Positions 1 through 8,298 of a stretch of 64,000 nt of DNA are shown here, one piece after another. Source of the stretch: Lewinellaceae bacterium (lineage in GTDB: Bacteria > Bacteroidota > Bacteroidia > Chitinophagales > Saprospiraceae). A program made the position numbers and the translations under genes. Below the pieces are notes generated by a model. The model did no database searches and was not told where the DNA came from. It was given only the letters and a program-made list of their open reading frames with translations. Position 1 is the first letter of the stretch. Each line of letters begins with the position of its first letter. The stretch lies in NCBI GenBank assembly GCA_016708875.1, contig JADJFA010000023.1, positions 32,669-96,668 on the forward strand, written 5' to 3'.

Positions 1-2
1 TT

Positions 3-1496
3 TACATCGCCGATTACCAAAGCAATCGCCCAATAGAAAAAGCCGAATTGAAAATCAGTACACTCGAAAACCCTCAAATCGCCTTCGAGGTAATGATGCT
101 TTCCCCGGGTGTGTATGAACTCCACAGCACCTTTCCCGAAAACAAAACCTACACCCTCAATGTGGAATTGAACCACCCCAATGGAGCTGACCTCATCGGA
201 GTGAAAGGCGTGGCGGTAGGTCAAAAACTGAGCGCCGAAACAGTTGTTGCCAAGGAACATTCAGATTCAAATAGTTGGATGTGGTTTATTGGCGGCTTAG
301 GGTTGGGTATGATCGGCATGTGGTTGCTCAGTCGTCGACGCAACCGGGTATTGACTGCCGTGCTGGTCTTGGCAAGCGCTTGGTTTTCAACACCTAACTG
401 GAACCCCGCCTTCGCACATGGTGATGAGCCACATGGCCCTGATTCAGGCGGTGGCGGTTATGGAAAATCCGTATTCGCACCAAAAGAAACGCAGTTTTTG
501 TTTGAAATCCTGACCCAGCCAATCGCGGTAGGGGACTACCAGTCTGCCACCACCATGTTCGGCACAGTGGTGCCTGCTTCGGGTGGTTTGGGCGTAGTTG
601 TAGCGCCTCAAAGCGGACGCATTACGCGGGTAAATGTTGCCGTTGGCCAAACGGTGCGCGCCGGGCAAACACTGGCCATTTTGCAGCAAAATATCGGGAC
701 GTCGGAGCAAGTGGGCATTGCAACCAGCAATAGCGGATTGGCGGTACAACTCGAAATCGCAAAAACCCGGGTGACTGCCTCAAAGCGCGAACTGGACCGA
801 CTGAAAAAAATCGAAGACATTGCTGCCGGGCGCGACGTACAGGCAGCTGAGGCAAATTACAATCAGGCTTTGTCCGAACTGCAAACGCTTGAAAACAAGG
901 CACTTGGCGCAAACACAGCGGCAAACAGCCGTACAGTTGCACTCATTGCTCCTATAAGTGGCGTAGTAGGCACTTTCACGCTTACTCCTGGAGCAGAGGT
1001 AGTGGCTGGGCAAACACTGTTGTCAGTGACCAATCTAAACAAGGTGTATGTAGAAGCCCAGGTGTACGACCGAGACGTGGCTGTGATTCGAGCCGGTAAT
1101 AAATTTCTGGTTACATGCTCCACTGACGACCACAAGAGCGCCGAAGTGCGGCTCATCTCTCAGGCCCAAACAATGAATATCGGCAATCAGAGTCAGCGGG
1201 TGCTTTTTGAAATGGACAACCCTCGTGGCGAATTCAAAATAGGCGAATTTGTGTCGGTTAAGGCATTGAACAACAGCACTTCGCGACAAATCACGGTACC
1301 AAACTCGGCCTTGACAGAAATCAACGGCAAAACAGCCGTGTTCCTCAAACACGCCCCGGAAGAATACGAATTGGCATACGTACAAACGGGCGAAGACGAT
1401 GGTACACGCACGTTGATTCTAAAAGGATTTGATGAAGGCGAAAAAGTGGTCGTGAACGGAGTGTATGAGGTAAAAATGATGTACTTGAATCAATAA
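3..1496 (+). CDS. RND/CzcB-type efflux periplasmic adaptor (5' truncated by window edge)
   Basis: Membrane-fusion (HlyD/CzcB-like) subunit that would link an inner-membrane RND pump to an outer-membrane channel for metal or drug export. The reading frame is open to the left edge; a TTG at position 48 is not needed, so the true start lies outside. Seen in order: a periplasmic beta-rich segment, a transmembrane helix (SWMWFIGGLGLGMIG), a second hydrophobic stretch, a His-containing linker (AHGDEPHG), then a lipoyl/barrel-sandwich hybrid half (VVAPQSGRITRVNVAVGQ), a helical hairpin, the returning lipoyl half (LIAPISGVVGTF) and the beta-barrel domain with VPNSALTEINGKTAVFL. The N-terminal fusion with a membrane-anchored domain is longer than a standard adaptor. 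The His-rich linker hints at a heavy-metal substrate (inference). The pump gene itself is not in the window. Confidence 0.85.
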   Translation, partial: YIADYQSNRPIEKAELKISTLENPQIAFEVMMLSPGVYELHSTFPENKTYTLNVELNHPNGADLIGVKGVAVGQKLSAETVVAKEHSDSNSWMWFIGGLGLGMIGMWLLSRRRNRVLTAVLVLASAWFSTPNWNPAFAHGDEPHGPDSGGGGYGKSVFAPKETQFLFEILTQPIAVGDYQSATTMFGTVVPASGGLGVVVAPQSGRITRVNVAVGQTVRAGQTLAILQQNIGTSEQVGIATSNSGLAVQLEIAKTRVTASKRELDRLKKIEDIAAGRDVQAAEANYNQALSELQTLENKALGANTAANSRTVALIAPISGVVGTFTLTPGAEVVAGQTLLSVTNLNKVYVEAQVYDRDVAVIRAGNKFLVTCSTDDHKSAEVRLISQAQTMNIGNQSQRVLFEMDNPRGEFKIGEFVSVKALNNSTSRQITVPNSALTEINGKTAVFLKHAPEEYELAYVQTGEDDGTRTLILKGFDEGEKVVVNGVYEVKMMYLNQ

Positions 1497-1523
1497 ATCA
1501 ACGTCTTGCCTTTTCTTTACAGC

Positions 1524-2207
1524 ATGAAAATCACTTTTTACGGTCATTCCTGTTTTCTAGTCGAAGCAGGCGGCAAACGCATTCTCTTTGATCCTTTCAT
1601 TGCAGGCAATCCCCTGGCTTCTTCGGTGGATGTTGATGCTGTCCGCTGCGACTACATCCTGTTATCTCACGGACACATTGACCATTGTGCTGATTTAGAA
1701 ACCATTGCACAAAACAATCCCGATGTCAGAATCGTCGGCATTTGGGAAATTCACGACCGTTATAGTTCAAGAGGTTTCAAAACGCACCCGATGAATATTG
1801 GGGGCTGGTGGACCTTTGATTTTGGACGGGTAAAAATGGTGAACGCCGTGCATAGCAGCAGTTGGCCAGAGGGTTTGTACGCAGGAAATGCAGCAGGTTT
1901 TGTGCTTGACACCGCCGATGGTGTGCTGTATTATTCCGGGGACACCGCTCTGACCATGGATATGCAACTGATTCCAATGACTTGCCCTAAGTTGGACATT
2001 GCGATTTTACCCATCGGCTCCAATTTTACGATGGACTATAACGATGCCCTGATTGCCAGCGATTTTATCCAGTGCAATCGCATCATTGGCTGCCATTTCG
2101 ATACGTTTGGGTTTCTAACCATTGACCATGAGGCGGCTAAAGCGGCGTTTGCGGCAAAGAACAAGGAACTGATTTTGATGGGTATTGGTGAAGTGTTGGG
2201 ATTATAG
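1524..2207 (+). CDS. UPF0173 metal-dependent hydrolase (metallo-beta-lactamase fold)
   Basis: A 227-residue protein matching the usual size of the UPF0173 family when started at ATG 1524 (MKITFYGHSCF); a TTG at 1506 in the same frame would add six unsupported residues. The N-terminal GHSCFLVE, LFDPFI and the metal-binding SHGHIDHCADLE (HxHxDH) motifs are all visible, and later YYSGDTAL and CHFDTFG supply the remaining ligand positions. The family hydrolyses an unknown substrate in the cytoplasm. It lies 27 bp after the efflux adaptor on the same strand, so it may be co-transcribed. Its last codons and stop form half of a 34-bp palindrome shared with the convergent gene. Confidence 0.9.
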   Translation: MKITFYGHSCFLVEAGGKRILFDPFIAGNPLASSVDVDAVRCDYILLSHGHIDHCADLETIAQNNPDVRIVGIWEIHDRYSSRGFKTHPMNIGGWWTFDFGRVKMVNAVHSSSWPEGLYAGNAAGFVLDTADGVLYYSGDTALTMDMQLIPMTCPKLDIAILPIGSNFTMDYNDALIASDFIQCNRIIGCHFDTFGFLTIDHEAAKAAFAAKNKELILMGIGEVLGL

Positions 2208-2263
2208 TTCGGAGACCTCGGAGGTTTTGAAAACCTCCGAGGTCTCCGAACTATAATCCCAAC
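2195..2263. terminator. Perfect palindrome spanning both stop codons of convergent genes
   Basis: Arms 2195-2228 and 2230-2263 are exact reverse complements with a one-base centre. They include the stop codon and the last Leu-Gly-Leu codons of both flanking genes. The core reads CCTCGGAGGTTTT/AAAACCTCCGAGG, so transcripts from either side end in a stable stem. Probably a bidirectional terminator. Confidence 0.8.
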
Positions 2264-2604
2264 GCCTCCCGTTCCGACTTCTTCAAAGATTGCGCCACCA
2301 GATCGTAAGAGTGGTCAATCAATTCGCGGAGCATCCGCCCATCCAGGCTGCCTTCAAAGTCCACCGTATTCCAGTGTATTTTGTTCATGTGCCAACCGGG
2401 TTGAATTTCGGGGTATTGCTCCCGGAGTTCCACCCCGCGATCGGGGTCGCATTTCAAATTAACTTTAAACTGCTCACTATCAAGCCCAGTGATGGCAAAA
2501 ATCTTCCCGCCCACTTTCAATACAAGTGTTTCCGGCCCAAAAGGAAAATCCTCCGAACTGGCTTTTTTGGAAAGGCAATATTCGCGGAATTGTTCGATGT
2601 TCAT
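2251..2604 (-). CDS. MmcQ/YjbR family DNA-binding-like protein
   Basis: A 117-residue protein of the MmcQ/YjbR (CyaY-like fold) family. Family features seen: N-terminal MNIEQFREYCLSKKAS, then EDFPFGPETLVLKVGGKIFAI, LKCDPDRGVELREQYPEIQPGWHMNK with the WHMNKIHW signature, and the helical end LIDHSYDLVAQSL. Members are small cytoplasmic proteins of unclear function, annotated from the E. coli YjbR structure as possibly DNA-binding. It is convergent with the UPF0173 gene and ends inside the shared palindrome. A tandem-repeat tract lies directly upstream of its start. Confidence 0.9.
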   Translation of the reverse strand: MNIEQFREYCLSKKASSEDFPFGPETLVLKVGGKIFAITGLDSEQFKVNLKCDPDRGVELREQYPEIQPGWHMNKIHWNTVDFEGSLDGRMLRELIDHSYDLVAQSLKKSEREALGL

Positions 2605-2609
2605 CTTGT

Positions 2610-2820
2610 GATTGATTCAATTGTCCGATTGATTCGATTGTCCGATTGATTCGATTGTCCGATTGATTCGATTGTCCGATTGATTCGATTGTCCGATTGA
2701 TTCGATTATTCGATTGATTCGATTATTCGGTTGTCCGATGTGATGTCGATTGATCGATTATTCGATTGAATGCACCCAATCGAATAATCGAATCAATCAA
2801 TCGAATAATCAAATCAATCA
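2610..2820. repeat. 17-bp tandem repeat plus inverted copy (word-built hairpin)
   Basis: Seven contiguous 17-bp units (gattgattcgattgtcc, the last two ending attattc) run from 2610 to 2728. After a short variant stretch the same word returns in inverted orientation up to 2820 (caatcgaataatcgaatca). The two halves can pair as a long imperfect hairpin around 2755-2790. It separates the amidohydrolase stop from the YjbR-like start, so it sits 3' of one gene and 5' of the next on the minus strand. Confidence 0.85.
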
Positions 2821-4110
2821 CTGCCGGTATTTCTTCTCAAACCGCTGGTTGAGTTGTTTGTGCTTGTTATCCAAATTGATGGTACGGCCTTGTATAAAAG
2901 CCGCTGTCACTTTGCAGGTACGCATATCGAGTGCGTCGCCCTCGGAGATGAAAAGGGTGGCATCTTTGCCCGTTTCGAGCGAGCCACAGGTTTTGTCAAT
3001 CCCCAGCATTTGGGCGGTGTTCAGGGTAAGGGCGCTGATTGCCGCCTCCATCGGAAGGCCAAAACCCACTGATTGCCCGGCCTGGAACGCCAGGTTGCGC
3101 TGCTGCCAAAAACCATCATTCGAGAAAGCAAACAACACTCCTTTTTCTTGCAAAAGCGTGGCTGTTTTGAATGGTTGATCCACGTCCTCGTCCTCGCGGG
3201 CAGGCAAACTCTGCGTTTTGCCCAAGATAACGGGCACGTTGTGCGCCTTTAAAAAATCTGGTATGAGCCACGCATCGTTCGCGCCGACGATCACTTTTCT
3301 GATGCCAAAACGCTCGGCAAAAAGCACTGATTCCTGAATCGTTTTGGCATTGTCACTGTGGATATAAAGCGTTGATTTCTGATCAAAAAGGCCACGCATC
3401 GCTTCAAATCTAAGGTTTTTTACTTCTGGCGCTGCTTGTTGGGCATAGGCCTTAGCCTCTTCAAAAAAGTGTTGCAATGCCTGTACGTCCTTGTCGTATT
3501 GCTCATTTTTCTTTACTTCCGGATTCCCCAAGCCGCCAGCGGCACTCATTTGAGGCCAGTTAAGATGAATGCCCTCGTCTGCACGATAGTTCGCGTCTTC
3601 CCAGTTCCAGGCATCGAGCTGCACCACGGAAGATGAACCAGAAATAGTACCTCCGCTGGGAGTCACCTGCGCTAGCAGCACACCGTTGGAACGCACCGTC
3701 GGAATCACCTCCGAATCAGTATTGTATGCCACCAGAGAGCGAAGATTGGGATTGTACTGCCCAATGTCAGCGTAGTCAATGGTGGCACGGGCCGCTTCGA
3801 TTTCAGCAAGACCAAGGTTGGTAACGGGAGCGATAAAGCCGGGATATACGTGCTTTCCTGAAGCGTCGTAAACCGTAGCGTACTTCGAGCGGTCAATACG
3901 AATGGTGGTCGCGTCGGCCACAAGGGTCAGTTTGCCGCCTTCAAAACCAATGGTACTATTGGAAATGACCGAGCCGTTGCCAAGGTGCGCCGTTGCTCCC
4001 ATGATGAGAATTGCACCGCTTTGTGCGGGTGCTGGCGTGGGGTTTTGAGCTGCAAATGAATAGAATAGGGTAAGCAGGAAAATGCAAATAGGTGTGGAAC
4101 GCAAGTACAT
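2818..4110 (-). CDS. Exported amidohydrolase-family protein (imidazolonepropionase-like)
   Basis: Started at ATG 4110, where a signal peptide begins (MYLRSTPICIFLLTLFYSFAAQ); the frame is open 26 codons further upstream without a better start. The mature part shows amidohydrolase composite-domain features: ILIMGATAHLGNGSVISN, VYDASGKHVYPGFIAPVTNLGL, and C-terminal MLGIDKTCGSLETGKDATLFISEGDALDM. Between them is a TIM-barrel-like region (IYIHSDNAKTI, VIVGANDAWL, FAFSNDGFW). Catalytic HxH is not clean: the usual PGFIDxHxH reads PGFIAPVTN, so hydrolytic activity is uncertain. Similar exported amidohydrolases occur as paralogous pairs in Bacteroidota; the partner is not here. Stop abuts the inverted repeat at 2820. 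Confidence 0.8.
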   Translation of the reverse strand: MYLRSTPICIFLLTLFYSFAAQNPTPAPAQSGAILIMGATAHLGNGSVISNSTIGFEGGKLTLVADATTIRIDRSKYATVYDASGKHVYPGFIAPVTNLGLAEIEAARATIDYADIGQYNPNLRSLVAYNTDSEVIPTVRSNGVLLAQVTPSGGTISGSSSVVQLDAWNWEDANYRADEGIHLNWPQMSAAGGLGNPEVKKNEQYDKDVQALQHFFEEAKAYAQQAAPEVKNLRFEAMRGLFDQKSTLYIHSDNAKTIQESVLFAERFGIRKVIVGANDAWLIPDFLKAHNVPVILGKTQSLPAREDEDVDQPFKTATLLQEKGVLFAFSNDGFWQQRNLAFQAGQSVGFGLPMEAAISALTLNTAQMLGIDKTCGSLETGKDATLFISEGDALDMRTCKVTAAFIQGRTINLDNKHKQLNQRFEKKYRQ

Positions 4111-4150
4111 AGCGGTGCTGATTAAGTTATAGTGCGGCAATATTAGTACG

Positions 4151-4276
4151 TCGAAATGAATTCGGATGCGGCGAAATGAATTTCGCATTACATAAATGAC
4201 TCAAGGCGAAATGAATTTCGCCCTACATGAATGGCTCAAGGGCGAAATGAATTTCGCCCTACCTCAATGCCTCAAG
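4151..4276. repeat. About 36-bp repeat with GCGAAATGAATTTCGC hairpins, three copies
   Basis: Copies at about 4170, 4205 and 4241 of a unit reading ggcgaaatgaatttcgcc followed by ctacatgaatggctcaag, plus a degenerate copy near 4151. Each unit contains a perfect short hairpin. The stop and last codons of the BASS transporter lie inside the last copy. Confidence 0.8.
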
Positions 4277-5160
4277 GATGTATCCCTCCCAGCCATCTTG
4301 TTGGTTGTCCAGGCAAAAATGCAAGCCGTCCAGAAGGAAAACATGGAGTAAATAAGCGCTGGTTTTACCATTTCCGGGTTTTGGAGCATATTTCCCGCAA
4401 TGAGGAAAGCAAGGGTCGTGTTTTGCACACCACTTTCCATCGCAGCCGTCAGTCGTGAAGGATGGGGCATTCCCATATACCGGAGGGCAAAATAGCCAGT
4501 GAACAAACAAGCCGCATTTTGCAGAAACGCAACAGGCAAAATGAGCAGAATATCGCGGCCATTCAGGCCTGTTCCTCCCACGCTTTCACTTCCAAAAAGT
4601 TTTACCGCAAAAACAATAGCGAGCAAACCCAGCATGACATATTTCGCGGGCTTGCTGATCCTTTCAGCGAAACTGGGGCGCATTTTTCGAAGCAAAATCC
4701 CCAAAAAAGCAGGGATTATGGTGATGAAAAAAATATGGCCTACGGTGTCCCAAAAAGGCAGGTGAAGGTCAGACGATTTACCCAGGAAGATACGCAGACC
4801 CATATTCACCACTATCGGAATAGAGATTAGCGTGAGCAGGCTGTTGACGGCTGTGAGCGAAAGAGAGAGCGCCACATTGCCCCGCCAGAGATAAGTCAGA
4901 AAACCAGAAGTGGCCCCACCTGGACTGGCTGCAAGAATGATAAATCCAACTTTTATTTCTGCTGGGACGGGCAACAAGAGCGCGATAATAAACGCAATGG
5001 TTGGCAGCGCAAGCATCTGGACCGTCAGCGCGGTAAAGAAAGCACGGGGATGCCGCACCACGCGCATGAAGTCAGTAAAAGTGAGTGATAAGCCCACGCC
5101 GAACATCACGAGTGCCAAAACAGAACCAACAGAAAGGTCGACGAAGAAAGCTGGACTCAA
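4264..5160 (-). CDS. Bile acid:sodium symporter (BASS) family transporter
   Basis: A 298-residue polytopic inner-membrane protein with about nine hydrophobic helices. Diagnostic BASS motifs are ILAASPGGATSGFLTYLWRG and AAMESGVQNTTLAFLIA, the two crossover regions that bind Na+ in characterised homologues. The substrate (bile-acid-like, pantoate or another organic anion) cannot be told from sequence. The last residues (RDTSLRH) are encoded by an intergenic repeat, so the natural C-terminus may have been rewritten by repeat invasion. A promoter matching the Bacteroidetes consensus lies 23 bp upstream of the ATG. Confidence 0.88.
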   Translation of the reverse strand: MSPAFFVDLSVGSVLALVMFGVGLSLTFTDFMRVVRHPRAFFTALTVQMLALPTIAFIIALLLPVPAEIKVGFIILAASPGGATSGFLTYLWRGNVALSLSLTAVNSLLTLISIPIVVNMGLRIFLGKSSDLHLPFWDTVGHIFFITIIPAFLGILLRKMRPSFAERISKPAKYVMLGLLAIVFAVKLFGSESVGGTGLNGRDILLILPVAFLQNAACLFTGYFALRYMGMPHPSRLTAAMESGVQNTTLAFLIAGNMLQNPEMVKPALIYSMFSFWTACIFAWTTNKMAGRDTSLRH

Positions 5161-5182
5161 AGGAAAACGATTTTTTTCAGTG

Positions 5183-5213
5183 CAAAAGTAAAACGCTAAA
5201 CCAGCTGTCCAAG
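5183..5213 (-). promoter_or_regulatory. Bacteroidetes-type promoter for the BASS transporter
   Basis: On the minus strand: CTTG (5213-5210), a 19-nt spacer, then TACTTTTG (5190-5183), an exact match to -7 TANNTTTG. The start codon is at 5160. Confidence 0.7.
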
Positions 5214-5283
5214 CGTGTCAAGTCTTTTCGAGCATTATTGAAGCGGAAATAAAATTTTCCATTGAAAAACATGAAATAAAAAA

Positions 5284-5314
5284 TTTGCAAAAACATCTTC
5301 GAAAGTTATGTTTG
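5284..5314 (+). promoter_or_regulatory. Bacteroidetes-type promoter for the outer-membrane protein gene
   Basis: TTTG at 5284-5287, a 19-nt spacer, then TATGTTTG at 5307-5314. Both boxes and the spacing match the Bacteroidetes housekeeping promoter. The ATG used is at 5351. Confidence 0.75.
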
Positions 5315-5350
5315 CAATCAAATTCATTCTCTAACCAAAATTTTTATTGT

Positions 5351-6046
5351 ATGAAAAAGTTCCTTACGCTTTCCGCAATCTTCTTTTTTGCGTGCTTAAC
5401 CATGACACAAGCCCAGTTTATCTTGGGTGGCAACATCGGCTTTTCTTCTCAAAAACAAGTCTATGACTTTGATGGAGACGAATCCGAAATCAAACTTACC
5501 AATTTGACCTTGATTCCTCGTTTTGGTTTTGCCTTTGGTGATTTTTGGGCAGGCTTGGATGTAGGAATATCTTCCCTTAAGGCCGAAGAGGAAGAATTCG
5601 ATTATGAATTCAAATCAAGCGTTACCACCGTAAGCCCATTCATCCGCTACATCAAAAAGCCCACCGAAAACTTTGGAGTTTGGGTAGAAGGACAAGCTGG
5701 GTTCTCCTTTGGTAAAAGCGAGGAAGATGGGGACGATCTGGCGAAATACGCAGGTATCAACATCGGCCTACGCCCAGGGGTGATTTTTTTCATCAATGAC
5801 ATGTTGTCTTTTGAAGCATCTTTTGGGCGTTTAGGATTCTCCCAAACTACTGTTGAAGATGCCGAGGACTCTGACTACAAAGTCAAAACATCTGAGGTTG
5901 GGTTTAGCGCCAACAACAATGGCGTTGATTTAGCCCCCCTCTTCTATTTTGAAAACGAAGAGCCTCAGTTTTTGAAGTTCAACAGCGGCTTCATGTTTGG
6001 TGTGAACTTGATGTTTGGTGGTACCAGTTCATCTGCTGGCAACTAA
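5351..6046 (+). CDS. Small outer-membrane beta-barrel protein (porin family-like)
   Basis: Started at ATG 5351, just after the promoter; an open stretch from 5285 overlaps the promoter and is rejected. The 231-residue product has a signal peptide (MKKFLTLSAIFFFACL...AQ) and alternating hydrophobic/polar strands typical of an 8-stranded OM barrel (FILGGNIGFSSQK, LIPRFGFAFGDFWAGLDVG, GVWVEGQAGFSFG, SFEASFGRLGFSQ), ending with strand FMFGVNLMFGG. Loops are acidic. Bacteroidota encode many such small barrels; the role is unknown. A strong terminator follows. Confidence 0.8.
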   Translation: MKKFLTLSAIFFFACLTMTQAQFILGGNIGFSSQKQVYDFDGDESEIKLTNLTLIPRFGFAFGDFWAGLDVGISSLKAEEEEFDYEFKSSVTTVSPFIRYIKKPTENFGVWVEGQAGFSFGKSEEDGDDLAKYAGINIGLRPGVIFFINDMLSFEASFGRLGFSQTTVEDAEDSDYKVKTSEVGFSANNNGVDLAPLFYFENEEPQFLKFNSGFMFGVNLMFGGTSSSAGN

Positions 6047-6070
6047 CCTAACAATTTCAACGTTTTTCAA

Positions 6071-6107
6071 ACAAAATCGCCCGGTCTAAGCAACCGGGCG
6101 ATTTTGT
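6071..6107. terminator. Bidirectional intrinsic terminator
   Basis: Stem acaaaatcgcccgg (6071-6084) and ccgggcgattttgt (6094-6107) with a nine-base loop, flanked by A/T runs on both sides. It sits between the convergent barrel and LRR genes. Confidence 0.85.
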
Positions 6108-6120
6108 TTTAGGGGTGATT

Positions 6121-6951
6121 TTAAATCTGCTCAATCCCATTTCTCAATTCATAATGGATTCCACACTTTGGCAACCACGATTTCAATTTCAAGTATTCTG
6201 ACTCCGAAATATGAGGTTTATCTGGAGATTGTTGAATCAATACGATCTTCAGCTTTTTCAAATTTTTCATGCTTTCTGGGAAGCGTGTGATGTAGGTGTG
6301 GCCAAGATGGAGGTATTCAAGGTTTTCCAAGTCCCCAATGCATTCGGGGAGTTCTTTCAAGTTAGAAAACAGAAAAATAGCGTTGCGTAAGTTTCTCAAT
6401 TGACAAAAATCATCGGGTAGTGTTTCAATACTACCATGTTGAAAATCAATCTCTTCCAAATATTTAAGTTGAGAAATCCCCGCTGGAATTGTTTTGAACC
6501 CCCGCATGCCAATCCCCAGAAAACGGAGGTTTTTATACCCAAAAACTGCTTTTGGAAACACTTCATCTTCCCAGTCTCCATTGGGATCAAGCGCCCTGAC
6601 ACTATCAATCTTTACACGAATGGCGCCTGTATCAGATGCTGTTTTAAGCGTCACCATGCCATCTTGATCAGCAATGAGTGCTTTATTGGATTCGGCGTAG
6701 TAGTAAACCTCTTTTTCAAGATCTACTAACCTCACCCTGCGATCCTGATCAGCACTGGAGGTCTTAGTGGTGGAATCGGCGTAGGTGTGAACCTCTTTTT
6801 CAAGTTCTACCAAGGCTGGTTGCGGGGCTGGGGCTGGAGGAGAAATAGCTGGATCATCCTGATTACCATTGAGCCAGATCAAGGCCAGCAAGACCATACC
6901 AGAGAGAAGATATGGACTATATCTGAGTAACAATTCCCAGACTTTTTTCAT
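6121..6951 (-). CDS. Membrane-anchored leucine-rich repeat protein
   Basis: A 276-residue protein with one N-terminal transmembrane helix (YLLSGMVLLALIWL), a Pro/Ala-rich linker, two near-identical segments (LEKEVHTYADS and LEKEVYYYAES) that look like an internal duplication, and about five bacterial LRR units (FKTIPAGISQLKYLEEIDF, LKELPECIGDLENLEYLHL, ITRFPESMKNLKKLKIVLI). The topology puts the LRR domain in the periplasm or on the cytoplasmic face as a single-pass anchor. Such LRRs bind proteins; the partner is unknown. It stands alone, with its own promoter upstream. Confidence 0.75.
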   Translation of the reverse strand: MKKVWELLLRYSPYLLSGMVLLALIWLNGNQDDPAISPPAPAPQPALVELEKEVHTYADSTTKTSSADQDRRVRLVDLEKEVYYYAESNKALIADQDGMVTLKTASDTGAIRVKIDSVRALDPNGDWEDEVFPKAVFGYKNLRFLGIGMRGFKTIPAGISQLKYLEEIDFQHGSIETLPDDFCQLRNLRNAIFLFSNLKELPECIGDLENLEYLHLGHTYITRFPESMKNLKKLKIVLIQQSPDKPHISESEYLKLKSWLPKCGIHYELRNGIEQI

Positions 6952-6996
6952 GAAATCAAAGGTTAGAGATACTAGGCGTAACAGATATTATCAGGC

Positions 6997-7026
6997 CAAA
7001 CTTAGCCATTTATGGACCTAGACAAA
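6997..7026 (-). promoter_or_regulatory. Probable promoter of the LRR gene
   Basis: Minus strand TTTG (7026-7023), 18-nt spacer, TAAGTTTG (7004-6997). The spacer is one base shorter than the 19 seen at the other sites. The ATG is 46 bp downstream. Confidence 0.5.
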
Positions 7027-7066
7027 TAAACCGCAGAGGCGCGGAGACGCAGAGTCTTTTTACAAA

Positions 7067-8206
7067 TTACTTCCCCTCCTCCATCCTTACAAAATAAACC
7101 ATCCCTGCTTCGTCAATTACCCCAAGCAACGCTCCCGATTCGTCGGCCACCCCAACAATGCCAAAACCGCGCTGACGGATCAAACTGCTGACCTTCACGA
7201 GCGAATCTTCTACATGAACAATCTCGGCTCGTTGTGCGTATTGACTTATTTCAGTAGTAACATCAGGCTTTCGCATGGCTCGAACAATGTCGTCTTCTTC
7301 AAGCATCCCTACAAGACGGTCATTCACATCGAACACCAGAAAATGGCGTTCAAGGCCATGTCGGAGCGTTTCAATGGCGGTAAGCATCCAATCGTTGGAG
7401 CGCAAATGAGTGAAATGTGGGCGCATCACATCGCGGGCTTTGTAACGCGAAAGCAGGTCTTCGGTTTGCACATTATCATTCTCTGCACGTGCCGCATAGA
7501 TGACGAAAATACCCAGAATACTAAGCATGAAGTCGCTGCTCCAAAGACCTGCTGCTACGAGCATCAACGCAATTGCCTGTCCCAGCCATGCTGCGATCTT
7601 CGTGGCTTTGGGTCGCCCCAGCCACATGGAAAGCAAGGCCCGGAATACCCGGCCGCCATCCATCGGGAAAGCAGGAATCATATTGAAAATAACCAGCACT
7701 ACATTGGTAAAAGCCAGGTAGATGAAAAAATGCATGGTTGGCGACATCAGGTATCCCGACTCTGTTGCGATTTCTGGCCCAATATCTCTTGTCTGAACTG
7801 CCGAGAGCAACATTTCACCAAAACTTCCTTCTTCAACGGTAAGGCCTATTATCACAAACAAAACCACTGCAATAACCACATTCACTGCGGGGCCGGCAAT
7901 AGCAACTACAAATTCATGAAATGGCTTTTCGGGCATACGCTCCAGTCGTGCCACTCCACCAATGGGCATCAAAACTATATCGCGGGTCTTCACACCATAG
8001 CGACGGGCTGCAATAGCATGGCCGTACTCATGGAGCAAAACGCACAGGAACAAGGACATAAAAAGAGCCGTGAGCCAAACTGTTTCGATCGTGCCAAGCC
8101 CCACACTTTGTGCGTGCCAAAGGATGTAGAGAAATATCAGCCCGAAGGTCCAGTGCAAAAAAACCGGAATGCCAAGCCAGGTAAAAATTTTTAAAGATCC
8201 GCGCAT
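7067..8206 (-). CDS. Site-2 protease (M50) with tandem CBS domains
   Basis: A 379-residue intramembrane zinc metalloprotease of the S2P/M50 family. The zinc site HEYGH is at residues 59-63, and the second motif FPMDGGRVFRALL supplies the third ligand (NPxDG-like). About six hydrophobic helices make up the first 230 residues. Two CBS domains follow (ARDVMRPHFTHLRSNDWML; GMLEEDDIVRAM ... ALLGVIDEAGMVYF), which in homologues bind adenine nucleotides and control access to the active site. This is the archaeal/bacterial CBS-S2P architecture, distinct from RseP, which carries PDZ domains. Substrate unknown. Isolated gene. Confidence 0.92.
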   Translation of the reverse strand: MRGSLKIFTWLGIPVFLHWTFGLIFLYILWHAQSVGLGTIETVWLTALFMSLFLCVLLHEYGHAIAARRYGVKTRDIVLMPIGGVARLERMPEKPFHEFVVAIAGPAVNVVIAVVLFVIIGLTVEEGSFGEMLLSAVQTRDIGPEIATESGYLMSPTMHFFIYLAFTNVVLVIFNMIPAFPMDGGRVFRALLSMWLGRPKATKIAAWLGQAIALMLVAAGLWSSDFMLSILGIFVIYAARAENDNVQTEDLLSRYKARDVMRPHFTHLRSNDWMLTAIETLRHGLERHFLVFDVNDRLVGMLEEDDIVRAMRKPDVTTEISQYAQRAEIVHVEDSLVKVSSLIRQRGFGIVGVADESGALLGVIDEAGMVYFVRMEEGK

Positions 8207-8298
8207 TGAGGTGAGAGACGTGAGATGGTGAGATGGTGAATGACCCGCCTGCCTGCCAAGGCTTGAGTTTCAGAAAGGCTAAAAAGGGCAAAGACGGT

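Noticed and set aside
2610..2728. Short regular repeats as a CRISPR array
   Set aside because: The 17-bp units are contiguous with no spacers, and no cas genes are in the window.
7214..8194. 326-codon open frame on the plus strand
   Set aside because: Antisense to the well-supported site-2 protease; composition is an artefact of the opposite strand (many His, Cys, Gln, Asn) and no domain is visible.
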